A stretch of DNA of 64,000 bases from Acidithiobacillus sp. HP-2 (GCF_015100155.1 NZ_JACKZA010000003.1:124001-188000), one strand, 5' to 3'; counted from the stretch's first letter, positions 1 to 15,946 are shown. The notes: generated by a model from the letters alone, not told the origin. A program made the numbers and translations.

Positions 1-66
1 CTCAACGAGGTTCCGAGTCGTTTTGTTCGGGTCCTTGCAGCAGTTCGCGATCAACGCGCTGCCTAA
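1..66 (+). CDS. rplJ: 50S ribosomal protein L10, C-terminal end (partial)
   Basis: Only the last 21 codons are present, ending in TAA at 64-66; the reading frame enters from the left edge. The tail, with VLAAVRDQRAA at its end, is like the C-terminus of L10, the stalk-base protein that anchors L7/L12 dimers on the large subunit. The gene lies 29 bp before rplL, the usual rplJ-rplL order. The identification rests on the short tail plus position. Confidence 0.8.
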   Translation, partial: LNEVPSRFVRVLAAVRDQRAA

Positions 67-95
67 CTCAAAATTAATGATGAAGGAGTTGTAAA

Positions 96-482
96 ATGGC
101 ATTGTCCAAAGCTGAAATTTTAGACGCTATTGCAGGCATGACGGTTCTTGAACTTTCCGAACTGATCAAGGAAATGGAAGAAAAATTTGGTGTTTCTGCA
201 GCCGCAGTAGCCGTTGCCGCCCCTGCCGGTGGTGCTGCTGGTGGTGATGGAGCTGCTGCAGCAGAAGAACAAACTGAATTTGATGTCATTCTGACCAGTG
301 CTGGTGCCAACAAGGTGAACACCATCAAGGTAGTGCGTGCCATTACCGGTCTTGGCCTGAAAGAAGCCAAGGATCTGGTCGACGGCGCGCCCAAGGCTGT
401 GAAAGAAGGCGTCGCCAAGGCTGAGGCCGAAAGCGTCAAGGCCCAACTCGTCGAGGCTGGTGCCGAGGCGGAGATCAAGTAA
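96..482 (+). CDS. rplL: 50S ribosomal protein L7/L12
   Basis: Protein of 128 residues, the normal length for L7/L12, the multicopy stalk protein that recruits translational GTPases. An N-terminal dimerisation domain (about 1-33) is followed by an Ala/Gly-rich flexible hinge (about 34-55) and the globular C-terminal domain with the conserved run EFDVIL, the KVVR segment and [11 protein letters not shown] (about 60-128). The ATG is preceded by AAGGAG. It is followed by a 126-bp gap before rpoB that contains a hairpin. Confidence 0.97.
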   Translation: MALSKAEILDAIAGMTVLELSELIKEMEEKFGVSAAAVAVAAPAGGAAGGDGAAAAEEQTEFDVILTSAGANKVNTIKVVRAITGLGLKEAKDLVDGAPKAVKEGVAKAEAESVKAQLVEAGAEAEIK

Positions 483-512
483 TCTGTTGTACACGTATTA
501 AGCAGTTTATCT

Positions 513-539
513 GGCTGGCAACAAATACGGTTGCCAGCC
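513..539 (+). promoter_or_regulatory. Hairpin in the rplL-rpoB gap, possible attenuator or processing site
   Basis: A perfect 10-bp inverted repeat (arms 513-522 and 530-539, GGCTGGCAAC and its complement) encloses a 7-nt loop. No run of T follows, so it is not a full intrinsic terminator. In E. coli the same gap holds an attenuator and an RNase III site that lower rpoBC expression relative to rplJL; a similar role here is inferred from position and structure. Confidence 0.55.
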
Positions 540-608
540 CCTTCATCGTTTGTGGAAAGCAGCTTTAGGTGTTTTCCCTGAACCTTGCGGTCGTCGCGCG
601 GAGCATCC

Positions 609-4697
<4,089 letters not shown>

Positions 4698-4721
4698 TAT
4701 TTCCGCCCCGGGCGGGCAAGG

Positions 4722-7700
4722 ATGGATGCGTTGAAAGACTTACTGAAGCTCTTTAAACAAAACGATCAGCAAGAAGAATTTGATGCCATACGGATAGGCA
4801 TTGCCTCTCCGGACAAGGTGCGTTCCTGGTCATTTGGTGAAGTAAAAAAGCCCGAGACCATTAACTATCGTACTTTCAAGCCCGAGCGCGAAGGTTTGTT
4901 CTGTGCCAAGATTTTCGGCCCGATCAAGGACTACGAATGTCTTTGTGGCAAGTACAAGCGGCTCAAGCATCGTGGCGTGGTCTGTGAGAAATGTGGTGTG
5001 GAAGTCACCCAGGCGCGCGTGCGTCGTGAGCGTATGGGCCACATTGAGCTCGCCAGCCCGGTAGCGCATATCTGGTTCCTCAAGTCCTTGCCGAGTCGTA
5101 TGGGTATGATACTTGATATGCCATTACGGGATATTGAGCGGGTTCTGTATTTTGAGGCCTATGTAGTGGTGGATCCCGGTGTGACCGCGCTGGAACGTGG
5201 TCTGATCATGAGTGAAGACCAATACCTGGATGCCCTCGAAGAACATGGTGACGAATTTGTCGCAAAAATGGGTGCAGAAGGTATTCGCGATCTGTTGCGA
5301 GGCATTCCGCTGGTTCAGGAAATTGAACGCATCCGTAATGAACTGCGCGAAAGTAACTCGGATACCAAAACCAAAAAGCTGAGCAAGCGTCTGAAAATAC
5401 TCGAAGGTTTCGAATCTTCGGGGAATCGTCCGGAATGGATGATCCTGGAAGTTTTGCCGGTGCTGCCACCCGATCTGCGTCCTCTGGTGCCTTTGGATGG
5501 TGGTCGTTTTGCGACTTCGGATCTCAACGATTTGTATCGTCGCGTCATTAACCGCAACAACCGTCTGAAGCGCCTGTTGGAACTGAAAGCGCCGGATATT
5601 ATCGTACGCAACGAAAAACGCATGTTGCAGGAAGCGGTTGATGCTCTTCTGGATAATGGTCGTCGTGGTCGCGCCATTTCCGGCCCCAACAAGCGTCCGC
5701 TCAAGTCGTTGGCAGATATGATCAAGGGTAAGCAGGGGCGTTTCCGTCAGAACCTGCTGGGTAAGCGGGTTGATTACTCTGGCCGTTCGGTCATTGTGGT
5801 TGGTCCCGAGTTGCGTCTGCATCAGTGTGGCCTTCCCAAGAAAATGGCGCTGGAGTTGTTCAAACCCTTTATTTTTAACAAACTCGAAGAGCGTGGTTTG
5901 GCGACGACCATCAAGGCGGCCAAACGCCTGGTAGAGCAGGAAAAACCCGAGGTTTGGGATATTCTCGAAGAAGTCATTCGCGAACATCCCGTCATGCTGA
6001 ACCGCGCCCCGACCCTGCACCGTCTTGGCATCCAGGCGTTTGAGCCGGTATTGATCGAGGGCAAAGCCATTCAGCTGCATCCGCTGGTTTGTGCGGCCTA
6101 CAACGCCGACTTTGACGGTGACCAGATGGCGGTCCACGTACCGCTGTCGTTGGAAGCCCAGCTCGAAGCCCGGACATTAATGATGTCGACCAATAACATA
6201 CTCAGTCCTGCCAATGGTGATCCGGTCATCGTGCCGTCACAGGATATTGTGCTGGGACTTTACTATGTCAGTCAGGAGCGTGCTGATGCCAAGGGTACCG
6301 GCGGCATGTTCTCCGATATTCTCGAAGTACGTAGGGCTTATGAAACCGGTCAGGTGGGACTCCATGCCCGCATCACGGTCCGCTTCCGTGGCGAGCGCAT
6401 TGAAACTACCGCCGGACGCGCCCTGCTCGGTGATATTTTGCCCGAAGGTTTGCCCTTCAGTGTCATCAACCGGGTGCTGAAGAAAAAAGTCATCGGCGAA
6501 CTGATCAACACGTGTTACCGCACCCTGGGAATCAAGGATACGGTTATTTTTGCGGATCAGCTGATGTATACCGGCTTCCGTATGGCGACCCGTGCGGGTA
6601 TTTCATTTGGTGCCGGCGATATGGTGACCCCGCAGGAGAAGGAAGGCATTCTCAGCCGCTCCGAAGACGAGGTTAAAGCTATACAGGCCCAATATACGTC
6701 TGGCCTGGTCACCGAGGGTGAACGTTACAATAAAGTCGTCGATATCTGGTCAAGAGCCACCGATGAAGTGGCCAAAGCCATGATGGATCGGGTCAGCAAG
6801 GAAACCGTTGAACTTCCAGACGGCAGCAAGGTGCAACAGGATTCCTTTAATTCCATCTTCATGATGGCGGATTCAGGAGCGCGTGGTTCTGCGGCCCAGA
6901 TTCGTCAGTTGGCCGGTATGCGCGGTCTGATGGCCAAGCCGGATGGCTCCATCATTGAAACGCCTATTACCGCGAATTTCCGAGAGGGGCTTAACGTTCT
7001 GCAGTACTTCATCTCGACCCACGGCGCCCGTAAGGGACTGGCGGATACGGCACTGAAGACCGCAAACTCCGGTTACCTGACTCGCAGACTGGTTGACGTA
7101 ACTCAAGATCTGGTAGTGGTTGAACACGATTGTGGATCGGAAGAAGGCCTGCCCATGACTTCTCTGGTGGAAGGGGGGGAAGTCATCGAACCCTTGCGCG
7201 ACCGGGTGCTTGGCCGCGTTCTGTCCGAAGATCTTCTGCATCCGAATACCGGAGAGATTGTCATCCCCCGCAATACCATGTTGGCGGAGCAGCATTTGGG
7301 CCAGCTCGACGCACTGGGTGTGGATGCATTGAAGGTACGTTCACCGCTCACCTGTCATTCGCGGCACGGGGTTTGTGCCCTGTGTTATGGACGTGATCTG
7401 GCTCGTGGCCATCTGGTCAATGCCGGTGAAGCGGTCGGTGTCATCGCTGCGCAGTCCATTGGCGAACCGGGTACCCAGTTGACCATGCGGACTTTCCATA
7501 TTGGTGGTGCCGCCAGTCGTTCTGCTGCGCAAAGCAGTCTGGATGTGAAGCAGGGTGGCATATTCCATTATCAGTCGAATTTGCGCGTAGTGACTCACTC
7601 CAGTGGTCGTCACGTCGTTGTCGGTCGTAATGGTGAAGTGACCGTGACAGACGAACAGGGTCGTGAAAAAGAACGTTACAAGATGCCTTACGGCGCGACA

Positions 7701-8888
7701 TTGCTCGTCAATGATAATGCTCCGGTGACGGCAGGTATGCGGGTTGCAGAATGGGATCCGCATACGCGCCCGATTGTCAGCGAGGTAGGCGGTAGAATAT
7801 CACTGAAAGATGCCGTAGAAGGCGCCAGTGTCGCTATCCAGACCGATGAAATAACTGGTCTGTCGACCTTGATGGTCATTGACACGAAACAGCGTCCGCC
7901 GCAGGGCCGGGATTTGCGGCCGGTCATTGGTATCCTTGATGAAAAGGGCCAGGATCTCAAGTTGCCGGGGACCGACTTGCCGGCACGTTATTTCCTGCCC
8001 GCAAGGGCGATTATTGCGGTACAGGAAGGGATGCAGATATTCCCGGGCGACATTTTGGCCCGTCTGCCCGCCGGTACCACGAAAACCCGCGATATTACGG
8101 GTGGTTTGCCACGTGTGGCCGAGTTGTTTGAAGCCCGTCGTCCCAAGGACTTTGCAATTATTGCGGAGCACGAAGGCATTGTCGGCTTTGGCAAGGATAC
8201 CAAGGGTAAGCAGCGCCTCATCATTACCGACGAAAATGCAGAACAGCATGAGTATCTCATTCCCAAGGGCCGTCACGTTACGGTGTACGAAGGGGAGCGT
8301 GTTGTTCCCGGTGAGCAACTGGTAGAAGGCCAACCTGTACCCCATGACATCTTGCGGGTGTTGGGTGTCCAGGCGCTTGCGAATTACATTGTCGACGAAG
8401 TGCAGGACGTCTATCGCTTACAGGGCGTGCGCATTAACGACAAACACATTGAAGTGATTCTGCGCCAGATGCTGCGGCGGGTAGAGGTGACCTCCAGTGG
8501 CGATGGAACGTTTATTACTGGCGACCAGGTGGATCGGGCCCGGGTTGAAGATGAAAATGCCCAGTTGGAACGGGATGGCAAGGAACCGGCGCGCTTTACG
8601 CCGATGCTGCTGGGTATCACCAAGGCCAGCTTGTCTACCGAGTCATTTATTTCAGCGGCGAGTTTCCAGGAAACCACGCGTGTACTGACCGAAGCAGCGG
8701 TATCAGGAAAGCTGGATGACCTGCGTGGCCTAAAGGAAAACGTCATCGTCGGTCGTCTGGTTCCCGCTGGAACAGGCCTTGCCTACCATGAACATCGCCG
8801 GCGACTGAATCGTGGTGAGGTGTTGGCGACTGGTGGAGAATCATCATCTGTTGCTGCAGAAGTCTTGTTGAACAGCGAAAATCCTTAA
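4722..8888 (+). CDS. rpoC: DNA-directed RNA polymerase beta' subunit
   Basis: Catalytic beta' subunit, 1388 residues. The N-terminal zinc ribbon is visible ([19 protein letters not shown], about residues 73-91). The absolutely conserved Mg-binding loop NADFDGDQM is at about 461-469. The second zinc site is formed by a Cys near residue 804 and the [11 protein letters not shown] cluster near 878-888. The trigger-loop region with the [15 protein letters not shown] stretch is intact. The ATG at 4722 follows a GGCAAGG ribosome site. It is the last gene before a new promoter for rpsL. Confidence 0.98.
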   Translation: MDALKDLLKLFKQNDQQEEFDAIRIGIASPDKVRSWSFGEVKKPETINYRTFKPEREGLFCAKIFGPIKDYECLCGKYKRLKHRGVVCEKCGVEVTQARVRRERMGHIELASPVAHIWFLKSLPSRMGMILDMPLRDIERVLYFEAYVVVDPGVTALERGLIMSEDQYLDALEEHGDEFVAKMGAEGIRDLLRGIPLVQEIERIRNELRESNSDTKTKKLSKRLKILEGFESSGNRPEWMILEVLPVLPPDLRPLVPLDGGRFATSDLNDLYRRVINRNNRLKRLLELKAPDIIVRNEKRMLQEAVDALLDNGRRGRAISGPNKRPLKSLADMIKGKQGRFRQNLLGKRVDYSGRSVIVVGPELRLHQCGLPKKMALELFKPFIFNKLEERGLATTIKAAKRLVEQEKPEVWDILEEVIREHPVMLNRAPTLHRLGIQAFEPVLIEGKAIQLHPLVCAAYNADFDGDQMAVHVPLSLEAQLEARTLMMSTNNILSPANGDPVIVPSQDIVLGLYYVSQERADAKGTGGMFSDILEVRRAYETGQVGLHARITVRFRGERIETTAGRALLGDILPEGLPFSVINRVLKKKVIGELINTCYRTLGIKDTVIFADQLMYTGFRMATRAGISFGAGDMVTPQEKEGILSRSEDEVKAIQAQYTSGLVTEGERYNKVVDIWSRATDEVAKAMMDRVSKETVELPDGSKVQQDSFNSIFMMADSGARGSAAQIRQLAGMRGLMAKPDGSIIETPITANFREGLNVLQYFISTHGARKGLADTALKTANSGYLTRRLVDVTQDLVVVEHDCGSEEGLPMTSLVEGGEVIEPLRDRVLGRVLSEDLLHPNTGEIVIPRNTMLAEQHLGQLDALGVDALKVRSPLTCHSRHGVCALCYGRDLARGHLVNAGEAVGVIAAQSIGEPGTQLTMRTFHIGGAASRSAAQSSLDVKQGGIFHYQSNLRVVTHSSGRHVVVGRNGEVTVTDEQGREKERYKMPYGATLLVNDNAPVTAGMRVAEWDPHTRPIVSEVGGRISLKDAVEGASVAIQTDEITGLSTLMVIDTKQRPPQGRDLRPVIGILDEKGQDLKLPGTDLPARYFLPARAIIAVQEGMQIFPGDILARLPAGTTKTRDITGGLPRVAELFEARRPKDFAIIAEHEGIVGFGKDTKGKQRLIITDENAEQHEYLIPKGRHVTVYEGERVVPGEQLVEGQPVPHDILRVLGVQALANYIVDEVQDVYRLQGVRINDKHIEVILRQMLRRVEVTSSGDGTFITGDQVDRARVEDENAQLERDGKEPARFTPMLLGITKASLSTESFISAASFQETTRVLTEAAVSGKLDDLRGLKENVIVGRLVPAGTGLAYHEHRRRLNRGEVLATGGESSSVAAEVLLNSENP

Positions 8889-8915
8889 TTTTGTAAGGTA
8901 TGTCCGAGGTTTGCC

Positions 8916-8944
8916 TTGACAGTCAGGGCGAGCCTCACTAGAAT
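8916..8944 (+). promoter_or_regulatory. Sigma70-type promoter for rpsL and downstream genes
   Basis: A perfect -35 TTGACA (8916-8921) and a -10 TAGAAT (8939-8944) are separated by exactly 17 bp. Transcription would start near 8951, about 47 nt before rpsL. It lies in the only gap over 100 bp between rpoC and tuf, so it can drive the str, S10, spc and alpha genes as one unit. Confidence 0.85.
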
Positions 8945-8965
8945 GCGCCCTCTCATCGGTGAGGC
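8932..8965 (+). promoter_or_regulatory. Dyad symmetry around the -10 box of the rpsL promoter
   Basis: The 7-bp arms GCCTCAC (8932-8938) and GTGAGGC (8959-8965) are perfect complements and bracket the -10 box and the expected start site. This could be an operator; the left arm would not be transcribed, so an RNA hairpin is less likely. No known regulator site is recognised. Confidence 0.4.
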
Positions 8966-8997
8966 TGGGTGCCATCATCGTACTCTGGAGATTGTAA

Positions 8998-9369
8998 ATG
9001 CCCACATTAAATCAACTCGTGCGCAAGCCACGCAAGCGGCCTGTCGCCAAAAGTAAGGTGCCAGCCCTGGATGCAAATCCACAAAAACGTGGAGTTTGTA
9101 CCCGTGTTTACACCACGACGCCTAAAAAGCCGAACTCGGCATTGCGTAAGGTCGCCCGTGTGCGTCTCACGAATGGTTTTGAGGTAAGTAGCTATATTCC
9201 TGGTGAAGGTCATAACCTGCAGGAGCACTCGGTGGTACTCATCCGGGGTGGTCGTGTCAAGGATTTACCCGGCGTTCGTTATCATATTGTGCGTGGTACC
9301 CTGGATACCGCTGGCGTGAAAAATCGCAAGCAGTCCCGCTCCAAGTACGGCGCCAAGCGTCCCAAGTAA
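8998..9369 (+). CDS. rpsL: 30S ribosomal protein S12
   Basis: Decoding-centre protein S12, 123 residues (E. coli 124). The two streptomycin-determining loops have the wild-type sensitive residues: [11 protein letters not shown] with Lys at 43 and 44, and [10 protein letters not shown]. The start ATG at 8998 follows CTGGAG. It is the first gene after the TTGACA/TAGAAT promoter and is followed 26 bp later by rpsG. Confidence 0.98.
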   Translation: MPTLNQLVRKPRKRPVAKSKVPALDANPQKRGVCTRVYTTTPKKPNSALRKVARVRLTNGFEVSSYIPGEGHNLQEHSVVLIRGGRVKDLPGVRYHIVRGTLDTAGVKNRKQSRSKYGAKRPK

Positions 9370-9395
9370 GCAAAGATTGAAGGAGTTGTTGCGCC

Positions 9396-9866
9396 ATGCC
9401 CAGACGTCGTGAAGTCCCCAAGCGGATTGTTCTCCCGGATCCCAAGTATAAAGAAGAAGTCATCGCCAAATTTGCGAATGTCATGATGCGTGACGGCAAA
9501 AAAAGCACGGCGGAAAAAATTGTCTACGGTGCCCTTGAAATGGTTGCGGAGCGCAGTAAAAGTGATGCTCTCGAAGTATTTCGCAAGGCCATTGACAATG
9601 TCCGTCCGGTCGTCGAGGTCAAAAGTCGTCGCGTCGGCGGTGCTACTTATCAGGTGCCGGTAGAAATTCGTTCCGACCGGAGAATGGCCTTGGCCATGCG
9701 CTGGCTGCGTGATTCAGCGCGCAAGCGGAATGAAAAATCCATGGGCAACCGTCTCGCCGCCGAGATTCTTGAGGCAGCAGAAAATCGTGGAAATGCCGTT
9801 CGCAAGCGTGAAGAAACCCATCGTATGGCAGAAGCCAATAAAGCCTTTGCGCATTTCCGTTGGTAA
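9396..9866 (+). CDS. rpsG: 30S ribosomal protein S7
   Basis: Protein of 156 residues matching S7, the assembly initiator of the 30S head. Recognisable blocks are [10 protein letters not shown], the [14 protein letters not shown] helix, [10 protein letters not shown], and the tail [22 protein letters not shown] precedes the start. S7 is the translational autoregulator of the str operon in E. coli; the 26-bp rpsL-rpsG gap here is shorter than in E. coli, so the same mechanism cannot be assumed. Confidence 0.98.
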   Translation: MPRRREVPKRIVLPDPKYKEEVIAKFANVMMRDGKKSTAEKIVYGALEMVAERSKSDALEVFRKAIDNVRPVVEVKSRRVGGATYQVPVEIRSDRRMALAMRWLRDSARKRNEKSMGNRLAAEILEAAENRGNAVRKREETHRMAEANKAFAHFRW

Positions 9867-9898
9867 TTGACCGGACTCTCACCCAAAAGGACTAAACT

Positions 9899-11998
9899 GT
9901 GGCTCGCACGACCCCCATTGAACGTTATCGCAATATCGGCATTATGGCGCATATTGATGCCGGCAAAACGACTACCACGGAACGTATCTTATTTTACACG
10001 GGTGTGTCTCATAAGATTGGTGAAGTGCATGAGGGTACTGCCGTCATGGACTGGATGGCTCAGGAACAGGAGCGCGGCATAACCATTACCTCTGCCGCGA
10101 CGACCTGTTTCTGGAAAGGTATGGATGGTCAACGTGCCGAACATCGCATCAACATCATTGATACCCCCGGACACGTAGACTTCACCATTGAAGTGGAGCG
10201 TTCTCTGCGCGTGCTGGACGGCGCCATGGCGGTGTTTTGTGCAGTGGGCGGTGTGCAGCCCCAGTCCGAGACGGTGTGGCGACAAGCCAACAAATACAAG
10301 GTTCCGCGTATTGCTTTTGTAAACAAGATGGATCGTCAGGGCGCCAACTTCAAGCGGGTAGTCGAGCAAATTGCGAGCAAGTTGAAAGGGAACCCGGTTC
10401 CGGTCCAGTTACCCATTGGTGAAGAAGACCGTTTCAGTGGTGTTATCGACTTGATGAAAATGAAGTCCATCAACTGGGATGATGCTCTTCAAGGGACGCG
10501 TTTTACCGAAGAAGAAATTCCTGCAGACCTGCGTGAAGAAGCCGAAGCCGCCCGTCACTTTATGGTTGAAGCCATTGCCGACGCGGATGAAGAGGTCATG
10601 ATGAAATATCTGGAAGGGGAAGAAATCTCCATCCCCGAGCTTCAGGCCGCTTTGCGCAAGGCGACCATTGCTGGCGTAACCGTTCCAGTTCTTTGCGGTA
10701 GTGCTTTCAAAAACAAAGGGGTTCAGGCTGCATTAGATGCGGTTTTAGATTACTTGCCTTCACCTGTAGATATTGAGGCAGTAGTTGGCACGGATCCGGA
10801 CTCCGGCGCACAAGTCGTGCGTTCTGCTGATGATGAAGAGCCGTTTTCTGCACTGGCCTTCAAAATTGCTACTGATCCATTTGTTGGGCAATTGACCTTT
10901 TTCAGGGTGTACTCAGGCGTGCTGACGGCTGGCTCCACCGTGTTGAACCCAGGTAGGAATCAAAAAGAACGCATTGGTCGTGTGCTCCAGATGCATGCCA
11001 ATGAGCGCCATGAAATCAAAGAAGTTTTGGCAGGGGATATTGCTGCTGCAGTGGGTTTGAAAACGGCCTACACCGGTGACACCCTCTGTGATCTCAATAA
11101 GTCCATTTCTCTTGAGCAGATGGAATTTCCTGAGCCGGTCATTCATGTTGCTGTCGAGCCCAAAACCAAGGCCGATCAGGAAAAAATGGGCATTGCACTG
11201 GGTAAGCTGGCTCAGGAAGATCCCTCATTCCGGGTGCGTACGGATCAGGAATCAGGACAGACGATTATTTCCGGTATGGGCGAGCTTCATCTTGAAATCA
11301 TTGTAGATCGTATGAAGCGCGAGTTTAACGTCGAAGCAACGGTGGGTGCACCTCAGGTCGCTTATCGTGAGACAATCCGCAAGACCGTAGAGGCAGAAGG
11401 TAAGTTTGTCCGCCAGTCTGGTGGTCGCGGTCAGTACGGTCATGTCTGGTTGCGTCTGGAACCTTTGGAACCAGGAACCGGATTCAGTTTTGAAAATGGT
11501 GTGGTTGGCGGTACGGTCCCCAAAGAATTTATAGGACCTACGCAAAAAGGTGTTGAAGAAGCCCTCGAAAATGGTATCATCGCCGGCTTCCCGGTAGTGG
11601 ATGTCAAGGTGACCATTTTTGACGGTTCTTATCATGACGTCGACTCATCGGAAGCTGCATTTAAAATTGCAGGGTCCATGGGTTTCAAAGCCGGTGCAGC
11701 AAAAGCGAATCCAGTGCTGTTGGAGCCTATTTTTGCGGTGGAAGTGGTGACCCCGGAAGAATATATGGGTGATATCATCGGTGACATTAACAGTCGTCGC
11801 GGCATGATGCAGGGTATGGAAGACGAAGCCGGTGCCAAGGTCATTCGTTGTGAAGTGCCGCTGTCGGAAATGTTTGGTTATGCAACGACTGTCCGTTCAT
11901 TGTCACAGGGACGTGCTACATACACCATGCAGTTTGAGAAGTATATGGAAGTCCCCGGCCATGTGGCCGAGGCCATTGTCAAGAAAAGTCAGCGCTAG
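9899..11998 (+). CDS. fusA: Elongation factor G
   Basis: Ribosomal translocase GTPase, 699 residues. It starts with GTG at 9899 ([20 protein letters not shown]), with an AAAAGGA ribosome site. The G1 P-loop [15 protein letters not shown], the G2 region [11 protein letters not shown]3 DTPGHVDF and G4 NKMD are all present, followed by domains II-V including the GGRGQYGHV loop of domain IV. Length and motifs match bacterial EF-G rather than tetracycline-resistance relatives. Confidence 0.97.
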   Translation: MARTTPIERYRNIGIMAHIDAGKTTTTERILFYTGVSHKIGEVHEGTAVMDWMAQEQERGITITSAATTCFWKGMDGQRAEHRINIIDTPGHVDFTIEVERSLRVLDGAMAVFCAVGGVQPQSETVWRQANKYKVPRIAFVNKMDRQGANFKRVVEQIASKLKGNPVPVQLPIGEEDRFSGVIDLMKMKSINWDDALQGTRFTEEEIPADLREEAEAARHFMVEAIADADEEVMMKYLEGEEISIPELQAALRKATIAGVTVPVLCGSAFKNKGVQAALDAVLDYLPSPVDIEAVVGTDPDSGAQVVRSADDEEPFSALAFKIATDPFVGQLTFFRVYSGVLTAGSTVLNPGRNQKERIGRVLQMHANERHEIKEVLAGDIAAAVGLKTAYTGDTLCDLNKSISLEQMEFPEPVIHVAVEPKTKADQEKMGIALGKLAQEDPSFRVRTDQESGQTIISGMGELHLEIIVDRMKREFNVEATVGAPQVAYRETIRKTVEAEGKFVRQSGGRGQYGHVWLRLEPLEPGTGFSFENGVVGGTVPKEFIGPTQKGVEEALENGIIAGFPVVDVKVTIFDGSYHDVDSSEAAFKIAGSMGFKAGAAKANPVLLEPIFAVEVVTPEEYMGDIIGDINSRRGMMQGMEDEAGAKVIRCEVPLSEMFGYATTVRSLSQGRATYTMQFEKYMEVPGHVAEAIVKKSQR

Positions 11999-12018
11999 TC
12001 GTAACGGGAGAGTTCAAG

Positions 12019-13209
12019 ATGTCCAAAGGGAAATTTGAGCGGACTAAGCCGCATGTAAACGTGGGAACGATTGGTCACGTGGACCATGGGAAGACCACAT
12101 TGACGGCGGCGCTGACGAAGGTGCTGTCGACGAAGTTTGGTGGAGAAGTACGGGCCTATGATCAGATTGATAACGCGCCTGAAGAACGGGCACGTGGCAT
12201 CACGATCGCGACCTCACACGTGGAGTATGAGACGGAAGCGCGTCACTATGCCCACGTGGACTGCCCCGGACACGCCGACTATGTCAAGAACATGATCACC
12301 GGCGCGGCGCAGATGGATGGCGCCATTCTGGTCTGTTCGGCAGCGGACGGCCCCATGCCGCAGACGCGTGAACACATTCTGCTGGCCCGTCAGGTGGGCG
12401 TTCCCTACATTGTCGTGTTCCTGAACAAGGCCGATATGGTGGATGACGCCGAACTGCTTGAGCTGGTCGAAATGGAAGTCCGCGAACTGCTGTCCAAGTA
12501 TGATTTCCCGGGAGACGATATCCCAGTGATCATTGGATCAGCCCTGAAGGCCCTGGAAGGCGATCAGAGCGACATCGGCGAACCCGCCATTTTCAAACTC
12601 GCAGACGCCCTCGACAGCTACATCCCCCTGCCTGAGCGTCCGGTCGACAAGCCCTTCCTGATGCCGATCGAAGACGTCTTCTCGATTTCCGGACGTGGCA
12701 CCGTGGTCACCGGCCGTATTGAGCGTGGTATTGTCAAGGTCGGTGATGAAATTGAAATCATCGGCATCCGTGACACCGCCAAGAGCATTGTCACCGGTGT
12801 AGAAATGTTCCGGAAGATTCTGGATCAGGGACAGGCGGGCGACAACGTCGGCGTGTTGCTGCGTGGCACCAAGAAAGACGACGTGGAGCGTGGACAGGTA
12901 CTGGCCAAGCCCGGCAGCATCAAACCGCACACCCGTTTTGAAGCGGAAGTGTATGTCCTGTCGAAAGAAGAAGGCGGACGCCACACCCCGTTTTTCAACG
13001 GCTACCGTCCACAGTTTTACTTCCGGACCACGGACGTAACCGGTGCTGTGGAATTGCCGGAAGGGGTAGAGATGGTGATGCCTGGTGACAACGTGTTGTT
13101 CAAGGTTGCGCTGATTGCCCCGATTGCGATGGAAGAAGGTTTGCGCTTTGCGGTACGTGAAGGTGGCCGTACGGTAGGTGCTGGCGTCGTTTCCAAGGTG
13201 GTCGAATAA
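12019..13209 (+). CDS. tuf: Elongation factor Tu
   Basis: EF-Tu, 396 residues, delivers aminoacyl-tRNA to the ribosome. It carries [14 protein letters not shown] (P-loop), [13 protein letters not shown] (switch I), [15 protein letters not shown] (switch II), NKADM and the domain II/III blocks ending GVVSKVVE. Its stop codon shares one base with the rpsJ start. Third codon positions look richer in G and C than in fusA and rpsJ on either side, as can happen when duplicate tuf genes exchange sequence; a second tuf is not in this window. Confidence 0.97.
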   Translation: MSKGKFERTKPHVNVGTIGHVDHGKTTLTAALTKVLSTKFGGEVRAYDQIDNAPEERARGITIATSHVEYETEARHYAHVDCPGHADYVKNMITGAAQMDGAILVCSAADGPMPQTREHILLARQVGVPYIVVFLNKADMVDDAELLELVEMEVRELLSKYDFPGDDIPVIIGSALKALEGDQSDIGEPAIFKLADALDSYIPLPERPVDKPFLMPIEDVFSISGRGTVVTGRIERGIVKVGDEIEIIGIRDTAKSIVTGVEMFRKILDQGQAGDNVGVLLRGTKKDDVERGQVLAKPGSIKPHTRFEAEVYVLSKEEGGRHTPFFNGYRPQFYFRTTDVTGAVELPEGVEMVMPGDNVLFKVALIAPIAMEEGLRFAVREGGRTVGAGVVSKVVE

Positions 13210-13517
13210 TGGACAGTTCAAAAATTCGTATTCGCTTGAAATCATACGATTACCGCATGCTGGATATTTCTGCAGCAGAAATCGTTGAAACAGCCCGGCG
13301 GACTGGGGCTCGGGTATGCGGTCCTATACCTCTGCCCACCAAGATCGAGCGCTTCACGGTGTTGCGTTCACCGCATGTGGACAAGAATGCCCGCGATCAG
13401 TTTGAACAGCGGACTCATAAGCGTTTGCTGGATATTCTCGATCCCAATGATAAAACCGTAGATGCGCTGATCAAGCTGGATCTTGCAGCGGGTGTCGACG
13501 TCGAGATCAAGCTGTAA
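13209..13517 (+). CDS. rpsJ: 30S ribosomal protein S10 (NusE)
   Basis: S10, 102 residues; also the antitermination factor NusE. The sequence is canonical: [15 protein letters not shown] at the start and [12 protein letters not shown] near 75-85. The ATG overlaps the tuf TAA by one base, so there is no room for the L4-controlled S10 leader known from E. coli. Confidence 0.97.
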   Translation: MDSSKIRIRLKSYDYRMLDISAAEIVETARRTGARVCGPIPLPTKIERFTVLRSPHVDKNARDQFEQRTHKRLLDILDPNDKTVDALIKLDLAAGVDVEIKL

Positions 13518-13536
13518 TTTTAGAAAGGACAAGAAA

Positions 13537-14169
13537 ATGGTAATGGGTCTGATCGGACGGAAAGTAGGTATGACGCGCATCATCTCTGATGATGGACGGG
13601 TTTTGCCGGTAACCGTCATTCATGTGGCACCGAACAAGGTGACCCAGATTAAAGATATCGCCACTGATGGTTACTGTGCCGTACAGGTGGCCTGCGGTGA
13701 ACGTCGTCCCCAAAGGGTAACGTCTGCACTGGCAGGACACTTCCGAAAGAGTGGTGTAATTCCAGGCCGCTTGTTGCGTGAGTTCCGCGTTGATGATACC
13801 GGGGCATACAGCAGTGGCAGTGAGATTGGTCTTGATGTATTTACTGCTGGTCAAAAAGTCGATGTAACTGGTACCAGTAAAGGTAAAGGTTTCGCTGGTG
13901 CCATCAAGCGCCATAATTTCCGTAGTAACCGCGCCAGTCACGGTAACTCACGGGCGCACAATGCACCGGGCTCCATTGGTTGTCGGCAGACTCCTGGGCG
14001 GGTATTCAAGGGCAAGAAGATGGCCGGTCATTTAGGTGATGAACAGGTTACCACGCTGAACCTTGAATTGGTGCGCATCGATGAGGCTCGGCAATTGCTG
14101 ATGATCAAAGGTGCTGTACCTGGTGCACGCGATGGTGATGTCATCGTGCGTCCTGCAGTTCGCGGTTAG
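13537..14169 (+). CDS. rplC: 50S ribosomal protein L3
   Basis: L3, about 210 residues. The chosen start is ATG 13537 ([15 protein letters not shown]) after AGAAAGGAC; ATG 13543 is a second possibility. The C-terminal half contains the loop [11 protein letters not shown] and the conserved [17 protein letters not shown] stretch that reaches the peptidyl-transferase centre (with the Gln of [15 protein letters not shown] that is a methylation target in E. coli). Confidence 0.96.
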   Translation: MVMGLIGRKVGMTRIISDDGRVLPVTVIHVAPNKVTQIKDIATDGYCAVQVACGERRPQRVTSALAGHFRKSGVIPGRLLREFRVDDTGAYSSGSEIGLDVFTAGQKVDVTGTSKGKGFAGAIKRHNFRSNRASHGNSRAHNAPGSIGCRQTPGRVFKGKKMAGHLGDEQVTTLNLELVRIDEARQLLMIKGAVPGARDGDVIVRPAVRG

Positions 14170-14180
14170 GAGAGATAAAT

Positions 14181-14798
14181 ATGCAAGTCCAAAGTCTGGA
14201 AATTGCCAGCGGCAAAAACAGTCCGGTTGAAATTGCTGACGGTGTTTTTGACGTTCCCTACAACGAAGCGCTGTTGCACCAGGTGGTTGTGGCGCAAATG
14301 GCTGGCATGCGGACTGCCACTGCGCACCAGAAGAATCGTTCAGCCGTCCGCGGTGGTGGCCGTAAACCCTGGAAGCAAAAGGGTACCGGTCGTGCGCGTG
14401 CTGGTACAACACGCAGCCCAATCTGGCGCGGTGGTGGTCGGGTGTTCCCTGCTGGTGGTGAAAACTACCATCAAAAAGTTAATAAAAAGATGTGGGCCGG
14501 GGCCATGCGTACAGTTCTGGCCGAATTGTTGCGTCAGGGTCGGTTGCAGATTATTCAACAGGAAGATTTTTCCGAAGCACGCAGTAAAATCGCGCGTGCA
14601 TGGATTGATCAGGCAGGTGGTACGGATTTTCTGCTGGTCATGGGTGAAGTCCCAGTCAATTTATTCTTGAGCTTGCGGAATTTTCCGAAAGTTGGTATTG
14701 CCGGCTGGCAGGATATCGGTCCTGCAGATCTTCTCCAATATGGCCGCGTGCTGATGGATCAGGACGCAGTCATGAAATTAGGTGAGGTGTACGGATGA
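14181..14798 (+). CDS. rplD: 50S ribosomal protein L4
   Basis: L4, 205 residues, lines the exit tunnel. The tunnel loop is clear: [19 protein letters not shown] at about residues 55-73, followed by [13 protein letters not shown]. The start ATG follows GGAGAG. It overlaps rplW by 4 bp (ATGA). Confidence 0.97.
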   Translation: MQVQSLEIASGKNSPVEIADGVFDVPYNEALLHQVVVAQMAGMRTATAHQKNRSAVRGGGRKPWKQKGTGRARAGTTRSPIWRGGGRVFPAGGENYHQKVNKKMWAGAMRTVLAELLRQGRLQIIQQEDFSEARSKIARAWIDQAGGTDFLLVMGEVPVNLFLSLRNFPKVGIAGWQDIGPADLLQYGRVLMDQDAVMKLGEVYG

Positions 14799-15088
14799 AC
14801 GCAGAACGTAAATATCTGGTCCTTTTGGCCCCGGTCATCAGCGAAAAAAGCACCATGGTGCAGCAGAAGTCGAACCAGTTTGTATTCAAAGTGGCGCGCG
14901 ACTCTACCAAACTTGAAATTAAGTCAGCTGTTGAAAAACTATTTGAAGTTCAGGTGTTGTCTGTTCAAACCTGCAATTACTTAGGCAAGGAAAAGCGTAT
15001 GGGACGACACGTTGGCCGCCGCTCTTCCTGGAAAAAGGCTTATGTACGTCTGGCCGAAGGCAACAGCATTGACTACGGCGTGGCCTGA
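14795..15088 (+). CDS. rplW: 50S ribosomal protein L23
   Basis: L23, 97 residues, docking site for trigger factor and SRP at the tunnel exit. The pattern VISEKSTM near the N-terminus, VQSVQT-like strand and [11 protein letters not shown] in the C-terminal half are typical. Start overlaps the rplD stop as ATGA. Confidence 0.96.
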   Translation: MNAERKYLVLLAPVISEKSTMVQQKSNQFVFKVARDSTKLEIKSAVEKLFEVQVLSVQTCNYLGKEKRMGRHVGRRSSWKKAYVRLAEGNSIDYGVA

Positions 15089-15103
15089 GGAAAGGATCTA
15101 AAA

Positions 15104-15928
15104 ATGGCATTGATTAAAACTAAACCCACCTCCGCAGGTCGACGTTTTGTCGTTAAGAGCGTAGATACGCGTCTGCACAAAGGGGACCCGTATCCGAAGT
15201 TGGTGGAATCGCAATCACATAGTGGCGGCCGCAATAATCATGGGCGAATCACCCGACGTCACCAAGGTGGTGGGCACAAGTCACACTATCGACTTATTGA
15301 TTTTAAGCGCAATAAATTTGACGTTCCCGGTAAAGTGGAACGTATGGAGTACGATCCCAATCGTTCGGCGCATATAGCACTTGTTTGCTATGTTGATGGA
15401 GAACGTCGTTACATTCTGGCCACCAAAGGAATGAATGTCGGTGACGCCATTCTTTCGGCTGAGCAAACGCCGATCAAGCCCGGCAACTGTATGCCTCTGC
15501 GCGGTATCCCGGTAGGTTCGGTAGTGCACAATATTGAAATGCGTCCGGGCAAGGGTGGGCAGATTGCTCGTTCGGCAGGTGCATCAGCACAGCTCATGGC
15601 GCGTGATGGGGAATATGCCCAGTTACGTTTGCGCTCTGGCGAAGTCCGTCGAATTCATGTATCCTGCCGCGCTACCATTGGTGAGGTTGGTAACGAAGAA
15701 CACGGATCTCAGCAATTGGGTAAGGCCGGTGCCACGCGTTGGCGTGGTGTTCGACCAACCGTACGTGGTGTGGTAATGAACCCGGTAGATCATCCCCATG
15801 GTGGTGGTGAAGGTCGTACTTCCGGTGGTCGGCACCCGGTTTCACCTTGGGGGCAACCGACCAAGGGTTATCGTACCCGTAAAAACAAGCGTACAAGCAA
15901 TATGATTGTACGACGTCGTTCGCGTTAG
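15104..15928 (+). CDS. rplB: 50S ribosomal protein L2
   Basis: L2, 274 residues, needed for subunit joining and peptidyl transfer. Visible signatures are [18 protein letters not shown], the [13 protein letters not shown] block, and near the C-terminus [14 protein letters not shown], which contains the essential His. AGGAAAGG lies ahead of the ATG at 15104. Confidence 0.98.
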   Translation: MALIKTKPTSAGRRFVVKSVDTRLHKGDPYPKLVESQSHSGGRNNHGRITRRHQGGGHKSHYRLIDFKRNKFDVPGKVERMEYDPNRSAHIALVCYVDGERRYILATKGMNVGDAILSAEQTPIKPGNCMPLRGIPVGSVVHNIEMRPGKGGQIARSAGASAQLMARDGEYAQLRLRSGEVRRIHVSCRATIGEVGNEEHGSQQLGKAGATRWRGVRPTVRGVVMNPVDHPHGGGEGRTSGGRHPVSPWGQPTKGYRTRKNKRTSNMIVRRRSR

Positions 15929-15946
15929 TGGTTAAGGGGATTTGAC

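Noticed and set aside
5124-6137. A 337-codon minus-strand open frame inside rpoC
   Set aside because: Same reason; the + strand protein is unmistakable.
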